A stretch of DNA of 64,000 nt. Source: Diphasiastrum complanatum (Eukaryota > Streptophyta > Lycopodiopsida > Lycopodiales > Lycopodiaceae). The stretch lies in contig MU831915.1 in assembly GCA_029204225.1 (NCBI GenBank), positions 1-64,000 on the forward strand. The letters run 5' to 3'. Position numbers and translations under genes: made by a program. The notes below the pieces were generated by a model. It saw only the letters and a program-made list of their open reading frames with translations, ran no database searches and was not told where the DNA came from. This document shows, one piece after another, positions 57,030 to 64,000 of the stretch (the first letter of the stretch is position 1; each line of letters opens with the position of its first letter).

Positions 57030-58147
57030 AGCTTCCTTTAATCATGCCTAGATCGTGTGAGGTGATTGCACATCGATCTGAGCTCTCTGGACTCCGCTAG
57101 AACCGACGAACGGCTGGATTCTGGTCACAGTGGCGTCGAGAGCAGCGCCGGCGCCGTTGGCGCCGGGAGCAGCAGGGGCGCTGCTGGCGCCGGAAGTAAA
57201 GCTTGTAAAGGTAGCTTTACAACACTATGCGTGTCTTTGACGTTGGCAGTCGTGGCGATTTAAAACTTAAGATTGTAAAGAATGAAAGTGAAGGGGGTTG
57301 GAGAAAAGATAGGGAGTTGAGAAATGGAAAAAAAAAAGTGAGGGAAAAACTTTGGCAACAAATTAGGCACAGAAGATTGGGGGGGGGAAGAGAATGGATG
57401 TACAAATGTCTTTAGAAAAAGAAGAGGGCAAATAAGAAAGAGAAAGCGGAAAAAATGTTGAAAACAAGGAAATAAAATTGAGTCCATGAATGCTTTTTGT
57501 TGAACTTCATTCTTTCATTCTTTTCATTTCTTTTTTATAGGATACAAATAAGAGATCATCAGTTCATTGGGCATGTTCAATCTATTTGCCCTTCTTGTCT
57601 TCAGCATCTCGATTCTGTCGGTGGATCGCAACAACCAATCGGACGAAACGGAGCTACACATAAGGATTACGAGCAGATTGGGCCAAACATTGGGTGCATG
57701 TTTTCCATAAAGCCCATCGTATACCATCGTTCCACGCATCAGATGAAATGTAAGATCTGCCCTTATTGCCACCAGAGCCATAACATAGTCTTAAATAAGC
57801 TCAAGGCTACGAGCACTGCCTTTTACCATTCTGCTTGAGAATGCAGAAGGGCTATGAGGTTGGCTGGTGTCAGCTTTATGAGGTTCTCGACCTTGCTAGG
57901 TAATGTGTAGTCACATCTTGTCGTGATATATGGATATTTTTTGATGAAGAGGGTCAGTTGTTCTGCATCGGGTATTATATAGAACTTCTGGTAGTAAAGT
58001 TGGTGTACTGAAGTAGGTCCACCATGAATATCATCAGAGTGGGGAGGGACGGTGGAGGTGGATGGAAGGTCTATTTTTTGAGGAGATGAAGCAATAGGGG
58101 TAGAGAAGCAACGTGGGGTGAGGTGGTGCGAGTCGGAGAGGCATATT
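57030..58147. other. No recognised gene
   Basis: Contains a GC-rich patch (57100-57200) whose frame reads AGAVGAGSSRGAAGAG, a purine-rich stretch (57260-57480), and a 113-residue frame at 57497-57838 with a CKICPYCHQSH cluster that I cannot assign to a zinc-finger family. Confidence 0.5.
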
Positions 58148-58150
58148 CTA

Positions 58151-58588
58151 GCTCAGGCATGGTGGGGTTGCATTGGAGTGTGGAGGTGGTGGCTTGGCCT
58201 GAGCGGCATATTGGAGATCTTGGTCGAAGGTGTGGTCTCCACCAGTTTGGAGGTCGAAATGGAAAAAAGTGAGCTGGAGTTGTTTGTAGTCGATGATGGA
58301 GGTGAATTCGATGAATGGGAAGTCTAAAATGGTGCAGGGATGGCGGATGGACGGATCTTGGACAATGGCATTATGGTTTGCAATTATCGCATGGTGGCAG
58401 AGGATGAGGGTGGTGGGGTGGTATTGGTGGCAATTATAATATAGGGCATGGAGCTCGTTGTAGGCTAGGCAGAGGGCATTTGGAAGGGCTGCGGTAGTTG
58501 TGCAGCAGTGCTTGATGTGCTCTGCAAGGGCTTCTGTTGGTGGCTCTGGTGAAGCTACTGGCTTGTACTCCAGTGCATACTGTACCTG
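58151..58588 (-). pseudogene. 146-codon open frame without start codon
   Basis: The minus strand stays open from a stop at 58589 to the TAG at 58148-58150. It reads VQYALEYKPVASPEPPTEAL, ALPNALCLAYNELHALYYNC and IRHPCTILDFPFIEFTSIID, then QLQLTFFHFDLQTGGDHTF. There is no ATG in the first half. The composition is protein-like and unlike the AT-rich flanks. It could be an exon or a decayed transposon gag. Family unknown. Confidence 0.35.
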
Positions 58589-60433
58589 TCATGTGTTGTG
58601 AAGGTGAAGGGAGAAACGGGAGTGGAACGAAGAGAGGGGGATCTTGCATGTGATCTAGCTTCAATTGGAAGCGTCAATCATGAGGAAAAGTAATAATGGC
58701 GCAAGGTGCCATTGGGATGGATCAAACTATGGGTTTTGGATTGGAGGGTCAAAAATAGGGTTGCCCCTAATGATTCATCTAACAGGTCCAACTGGTCTCC
58801 AGAACGAAAATGCTCTCCTTCATGTAGACTGTTCTTGAGTCAACTTTTGTGAAAAATCGGATGCATTTGAGCTCCTTCTAGGAGGTCCAACTGGTAAGCT
58901 AAGGATCCGATCTTTTACAAGATCTAACATAGTCCTCTGTACCTAGGGGACCATTTGTATTGCTTGCCAGTACGCATTACACTAGAATCCTATAGGATTC
59001 TTCAATACTCCCAAACTCCCATTTGAAAGTCTCAAGGCGATTATTTCAGATTAGCATAATGCCAGTTCCTATCTTGGGTACACTAGACATTCTTACGTGC
59101 TATCTATAGCATTTCGTGCATGTAGAAAATCCGATACCTTCTAAAACTTGATCATACGAGTCTCTAACGAAATGAGTGATATAGGTTTAAAACTGTACAT
59201 AAGCATGAACGGGCTATAGTTGATAGCCAAATGCTTACTATAACTTAATCTCCATCAAGGATAACTTCCTCTCCGAGGAGATTGCAATCAAAATGTAGAT
59301 ATCATCTGATCTTTTGATCACATAGGTAAACATGTTCTTAAACGATCAAGTATAACTAGAATCTGAACTATGATTCGTCAATCATAATTCATCGGATTCT
59401 TGTCCTATACTTAATAAGAGAACGCGATACCCTAGCATCGGCAACTCAATCAAGGGCAGATACACTTCCCAATGAGATTGCCACCGGAAAATATCCAAAA
59501 ATGCCCTTACTTTAGCCATGGCACAAAGTGTCATTCCAAAGTTAGGGTCCAATCTAGAATACGTCTAGAATTTACTCTTAAGTTCTAATCTAGAATAATT
59601 TAAGATTCATCGGAATCCCATTACGTGAAGTTCTAACTTTTGGCAACCAACAACTCTCCAACTCTCCTGAGTCTCTATCTGTTTGTGCAATCTTGCTATT
59701 TATTAGTACTTTTCATTTTGTTTTCTGAATGATATCAAACAATAAGTGAATTTAATAAATGTGTTCATAAAGATTGCAATCAAAACCTTTGCAATATGAT
59801 TTATTTATGAGCCTATTAAAACATACCTTATTGTCTCTCTTGGCTATTGTTGATACATGTGTCATTGATCTTCTTTTCATTGCTTATCAACACCAACACC
59901 ACATTAAACAATTAAAAAGTTTAATAGTGTATTGATTAAAAAAAAATTAAATAACAAATATAACATTATCTATCTATTGTATTTTTTTTTACAATCTTTA
60001 CTAAATCTAATTCTAAATAAGCGACAATTTAAAATCTTCAATAAATTTAACTATAAATTAGTTGTACAATCTAATGTAGATTTGTCGATTGTTCTTCCAG
60101 CATCATTATTTGACTTCTTGATTTCGTTTGAAATCTCGTGAGCAGTGCATGCATCTAACTTCTATTTACATACAATTCTAAAAAATATTCAACTTAGACT
60201 AGTTACAATATGTTTACAATAGTCAAAAGATATAATTTCAATTTATCTGTAATCTATGATATCTAGATCTAACATATATATATAGTCTCAAAACTAAAAT
60301 CATAATACATCTAAACAAGTATCAATTTCAATCCTAAATGAATTTAACTTTCAATCTACAATTCAAAAATCATTCAACTTTACAACATCTATAATTCAAA
60401 AGAACATGTTGATAATGAATACTCATCAAGCAA

Positions 60434-60436
<3 letters not shown>

Positions 60437-60514
<78 letters not shown>
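60437..60514. repeat. (CT)n microsatellite
   Basis: About 39 uninterrupted CT units. Confidence 0.98.
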
Positions 60515-60518
<4 letters not shown>

Positions 60519-60753
60519 TCTCTCAATCCCCCAATTTCAAATTCTTTCACTCTCATTTCCATTCATATTGTTCTTCTCTTGAAAAATGAGCACACCTCAC
60601 TCTAAACAATGAGAATGCAAGATGAGACTTCATAAATGTCCTACATGCAAAGTGAGTCTACCCCCTCCCAAAAAGTGCGCAAGTTTTTTCCCGCGCCTTT
60701 TTTTTTGGAATTTTTTTTTTTTTGCGTAATTGTGCCACACCCATGGCCTAGAA

Positions 60754-60773
60754 ACTTGCCATGTGTGGCAAGT
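60754..60773. repeat. Perfect short hairpin
   Basis: ACTTGCCA-TGTG-TGGCAAGT: eight-base perfect arms around a four-base loop. Related words (TGGCATTGCCACATGTGGC near 60902) are scattered in the next 250 bases. Confidence 0.8.
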
Positions 60774-60842
60774 TGGCAACCAAAAATTTCACTCTCTATA
60801 ATATAGCCATACATGGCAAAATTCTAAGGTTTTGCATAACCA

Positions 60843-61000
60843 CCATGTGTGCCAATGCCACACTCAATAAATTCTAACAATTTATTTTCGATAGATGATG
60901 GCGTGGCATTGCCACATGTGGCTTAGCAATGATCAAAAGTCTATTGGTAAGGTGGACCTCCAGCACTATTTATTATTATAGTGTGGAAATGCCATGTGCC
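60843..61000. repeat. Imperfect fold-back
   Basis: The left arm, CCATGTGTGCCAATGCCACA followed by CTCAATAAAT, pairs imperfectly with the right arm, ATTTATTATTATAGTGTGGA followed by AATGCCATGTGCC, around a loop of about 95 bases. It could be a small MITE or a chance fold-back. No target-site duplication was identified. Confidence 0.4.
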
Positions 61001-62673
61001 ATTGCTTGTGACCATTGTCACACAAGACCACATGAATTTACGAGTCATCCTTTGTTGTTTGCGTGACTATGAGTGCAAAAGAAAACACCTCAAGATCCTA
61101 CTTATAAGACCCACACAAAGGAATAATAGTGAGATAAAACCACGCAACCAATGAGAAGCTATTGATCAATCTCCAACAACATTGCCCCCAAGTCACATGA
61201 TAGGATGCACGTGTAGAGAGAGAGAAAACTGGCAATGAAAAAGGAATGGGAGTAGGACGAGTTTTCCTATGAGTATATAGGCCTCGCTTTCTCTATGCAT
61301 GCCCCCATGCAAGCTTATAGTATTCCCATACATCTGGTTCATTATTGTTGATATTCTACACCATCCCAATAACTCTCAACCTCATGGCCTATAATGTCAA
61401 GATGAGATATAGCTTTCCCACATCTTCAAGAGAATCATCTTCTAGGATGGTAATGGAATTTTGAAATCTCCATAACCTAATAAGAGCATAATCACAAATG
61501 CTCGCATAGAAACACTATATGAAAGAGCTTGTTATATAGCATATAGGTCTATAGCCTCATTCGCATCATCCTTATTCTTTAGCCACCAAATTAACCTTTC
61601 ACTGGCTACAATTGATTGACCCAATGTCCAAGCCTACCACAAGTTGAATACTAAAAATTGAAATGAAAAAAACAAAAAAACACAGCATGTTACTAGTGAT
61701 ATTACTGCTGAACAACGGCAAGTGAATACGAGTTTAAGTATGACACGATAAACAGGGGACAAAGAAATGCATTAAATCATGAGAATAAATGCTTCTAGTG
61801 TGTACTCAGAATTATCGCGAGAAAATGGAATTCAAGAATGCATCTTCAGAAGAGCAACAAAAAGCACATCATTTCACTAGATTGCTTCACATGGAAAGCA
61901 CAGACACAATCAGAGCAATTACATGCTCTTTCCCAGACTACATTTTGTTGTCATCTATGGTGGGCGTAAAAGTTAAGCATGGAGTATGATATTCTCCTTT
62001 TTCCATGCTAATCCTTTGATGTTTAATGTTAAACCAGTCATACTTGAAAGTTTCTATGATCATTGATTTTCAGGCGAAATTAATTCACAATGTTGTCAAA
62101 AAATTTTATAATAGTCAGGTTTGAGAATGTGAGTGTGTATACATATACCATAGACTACACATGTATGTGATAATTTATTTGTTAATTTGCTTACCTAAAT
62201 TTACATCTCTATTGAGAGGCACGTGGCATGTGGCACCAACTCAACTAGAAAGATATAAAAAATCAAACCAATCCATATATCCAAAAGGTAAATCTTCAGC
62301 CTGTATATGCTTTGTACTGGCTGTAAACAGAACAAAAAAAAATTCAACATTAGTTGATGTTCAAAGCTTATGGAATCACCAGAAGCCTTCAGAAAAGCAA
62401 CTGTCATTGATTTCTATGAAAAAATCATAATGGATCGTACACTCTTACAGCATCAGAGCATTGACATGTAATGTCCAAAACCTGTGAAAGACATTCAAGA
62501 ATCTTGGCAAAAATACACATATCACAATTTAACAGCACCAAATCAGGAGTCTCGAAAGGCTAAGAAAAGTATCATTACAGCATCTTCGTTATGGATAAAT
62601 GTTTAAATTATCAACCCACAAAAAATTACCAGATGAGATTGTTACGCATGCTTGGTACAATCCATTCTCATAA

Positions 62674-62985
62674 TCAGAAAAAGTTGTTGTATTGGCTCGT
62701 AAGAGATCCCTTGAGATTACTATAAAGATTATAGAGTGAGTACTGGTGGAGACTATTGATCTGATACCAAGAATTCATCACTTCATCATGCTGGTCTGTG
62801 CCAGAGAATGTCACTTGAATGCTTAGACTGCAATCCACCTTCCCCCCATTGGTTTTGCAACTAGAAGTACGTATTGCACAGTCCTGCTTCTTTAGACAGA
62901 CAAAGGATGTTTTGCCTTCACAAGACTTGCACCCATCATCTTTCCACAGCATATTGATTAACCTTCCTTTGTCAAAATTCAGAAC
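62674..62985 (-). CDS. Host gene, last coding exon
   Basis: 103 residues plus stop. Acceptor TTCCTTCTTTGCAG just before 62985. It contains LNFDKGRLINMLWKDDGCKS, TSFVCLKKQDCAIRTSSCK and DCSLSIQVTFSGTDQHDEVM, and ends NLYSNLKGSLTSQYNNFF. Six cysteines suggest disulfides and so a secreted or lumenal domain. That is inference. Confidence 0.78.
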   Translation of the reverse strand, partial: VLNFDKGRLINMLWKDDGCKSCEGKTSFVCLKKQDCAIRTSSCKTNGGKVDCSLSIQVTFSGTDQHDEVMNSWYQINSLHQYSLYNLYSNLKGSLTSQYNNFF

Positions 62986-64000
62986 CTGCAAAGAAGGAAA
63001 TCATAACGCTAACTTCCACAATTTCAAATAAGCAAAACACAAATGGACATCAGAAATATTTACCAGTGAGAAACTAGTCACAATGTATGTGTTATCTGCA
63101 ACAAAATGTGGCGGAGACTTGGCTGCAAATTTGCTCCCTGCAAATGCTACCATAAATCCTCCTGCTTCTGCCTGCGATAAGAAATGCAATTTGTGCTCAG
63201 GTTTAGATATAAACCAAAATCCATAAACGCAGTATACCATACATCAATGTTCACCAGCTGTACTAACTTACATTAACAACCACAGTGCAGCTGTTGCAAG
63301 CAGTGCAAAAACATGAAACAGAAGATAACATATTCTACATTGATCAAAGTTAACCATGGCCCCAATTACATATTATTCCGTATATCTTGATGTTGCACTA
63401 TGCACTTATTCCTTTACATATGACAGTGTTCAAAGAAAGATCACCAGAGCTTTCCATTCCCCAATTGTTGCTGCCATAGAAATTGGATGATTGACTAGGA
63501 TACAAACAGAATGTAATTGTGGACCCAAAATTTGAAATTTAAAACATTCTGGGAAGAAAAATCACAAACAAAACCAGTAAAGGGCATAACTATTAGACAG
63601 AAATAAAGCTCACCAGAAAATGCTAAACAGATTGATGAATTTAGGAACATGAGAACGAAAAGTCAAAGAAAGTTTGAAGCAAAGAAAATCACAAGAACAT
63701 AGTGAACTTGGGATGGGCATCACCTAACCAGATGTCCCCAGTCCCTCACAAATATATATGCTATCCAATCCTCGCAACTTGCTACACTGGCCAACACTTT
63801 TGCAGTTGTCCATTGACCCTCGTCGCAAAAAACACATCCCAAAAATAATCCCAAATCAAATTACTGGTAGCCGCAACAAAAAAATCAGCTACCTTTATAA
63901 GACTTTCTATGAGCTTTTCACCTGTCAATACACTGATTGTCATAAAATCGTGACGTATGTTTGCAATTGTGGAACAGTATACCATTCGAGAATTTTTGAT
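62674..64000 (-). CDS. Host gene: cysteine-rich plant protein of unknown function (5' end outside)
   Basis: Three coding exons on the minus strand. The 5'-most visible exon is open from the window edge (64000) to 63893 and ends LIESLIK before donor GTAGCT. The next is 63171-63064 (AEAGGFMVAFAGSKFAAKSP to TSFSL, donor GTAAAT). The last is 62985-62674 after acceptor TTTGCAG (VLNFDKGRLINMLWKDDGCK to SQYNNFF, stop). All junctions are phase 0. The C-terminal exon has conserved-looking Cys pairs (DGCKSC, VCLKKQDC, SSC, VDC). I think it belongs to a family of conserved land-plant proteins of unknown function, but this is memory. No domain or localisation is visible, since the N-terminus is missing. 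Confidence 0.75.
63064..63171 (-). CDS. Host gene, middle exon
   Basis: Exactly 108 bases (36 residues, phase 0 to 0) between acceptor TTATCGCAG and donor GTAAATATT. The intron to the last exon is only 78 bases (62986-63063), short but normal for plants. The longer open frame to 63240 includes intron sequence and should not be taken as coding. Confidence 0.75.
63893..64000 (-). CDS. Host gene, upstream exon (partial)
   Basis: Open in the correct frame to the window edge: IKNSRMVYCSTIANIRHDFM continues TISVLTGEKLIESLIK, then donor AAG|GTAGCT. The ATG at 63985 is inside the open frame and need not be the start. The intron to the middle exon would be 721 bases (63172-63892). A further small exon in that intron cannot be excluded. 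Confidence 0.65.

Larger units (their letters stand above)
58700..62600. other. AT-rich region without recognised genes
   Basis: Low-complexity A/T stretches around 59.9-60.4 kb, the (CT)n tract at 60437, inverted repeats at 60.75-61.0 kb and a TATA-like GAGTATATAGG at 61270 with CACGTG at 61208. No frame resembles a known protein. Confidence 0.55.

Noticed and set aside
63001..63240. Longer reading of the middle host exon as a 79-residue protein
   Set aside because: Its first part lies upstream of a good acceptor and its last part runs into the intron after donor GTAAATATT; only 63064-63171 is likely coding.

Overview
The window looks like a repeat-dominated stretch of a large plant nuclear genome, most likely a seed plant. 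The evidence is the mix of decayed Ty1/copia and Ty3/gypsy LTR retrotransposons, En/Spm (CACTA) transposase remnants and plant-type LINEs whose ORF1 carries DUF4283 and a CCHC knuckle, together with long GA, TG and CT microsatellites and one spliced host gene with GT-AG introns. I cannot name the species. There are no bacterial-style operons, and I recognised no rRNA, tRNA or CRISPR array.

Layout. 1-3500: CACTA transposase debris on both strands around a copia reverse-transcriptase scrap and a (GA)n tract. 4080-7911: a putative 5' LTR with a tRNA-Met-like primer site, a (TG)n tract, a 66-bp minisatellite and a broken acidic reading frame. 7912-17300: mostly noncoding, with a SWIM-type zinc-finger remnant (10.5 kb) and a copia protease/integrase remnant (11.2-12.6 kb). 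17.3-19.4 kb: copia RT/RNase H on + and gypsy integrase on -, then a CACTA terminus at 19406. 21.5-24 kb: an unrecognised minus-strand frame with an internal 66-bp duplication, a 217-bp tandem repeat and exon-like segments. 25-31 kb: LTR-like pieces, an unrecognised reading frame, and a LINE (27.8-30.7 kb, poly-A tail) that is split by an insertion. 32.6-34.8 kb: the 5' part of a minus-strand gypsy element (gag, leader, primer site, LTR). 35.7-37.3 kb: a second minus-strand copy of the CACTA family seen at position 1. 37.3-40.8 kb: an LTR, a primer site, a repeat-rich leader and a collapsed copia gag/RT frame. 40.8-45.3 kb: the best-preserved LINE, on the minus strand. 45.6-48.4 kb: a minus-strand gypsy 5' end, abutting a plus-strand gypsy protease frame at 48390. 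49.3-53.3 kb: a unit of unrecognised frames with its own TATA-like element. 54.4-57.0 kb: an LTR-like element carrying a nested 1.48-kb LTR-PBS-LTR element. 57-62.6 kb: AT-rich noncoding DNA with inverted repeats and (CT)n.

The only convincing host gene is at the right edge (62674 to beyond 64000, minus strand): three coding exons of a cysteine-rich plant protein of unknown function, with its 5' end outside the window. Almost every other long frame is a decaying transposable element. The most notable structures are the nested element at 55160-56636, with two equal 563-bp LTRs but no visible polypurine tract; the LINE ORF1/ORF2 junction, where a TAG is followed six bases later by an in-frame ATG; the recurrence of the CACACGTGTG palindrome in LTRs and leaders; and tandem repeats inside the leaders of several unrelated elements. 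I did not find convincing evidence of a new biological system. The unrecognised frames near 7.2, 21.7, 23.4, 27.3 and 52 kb are the best places to look.
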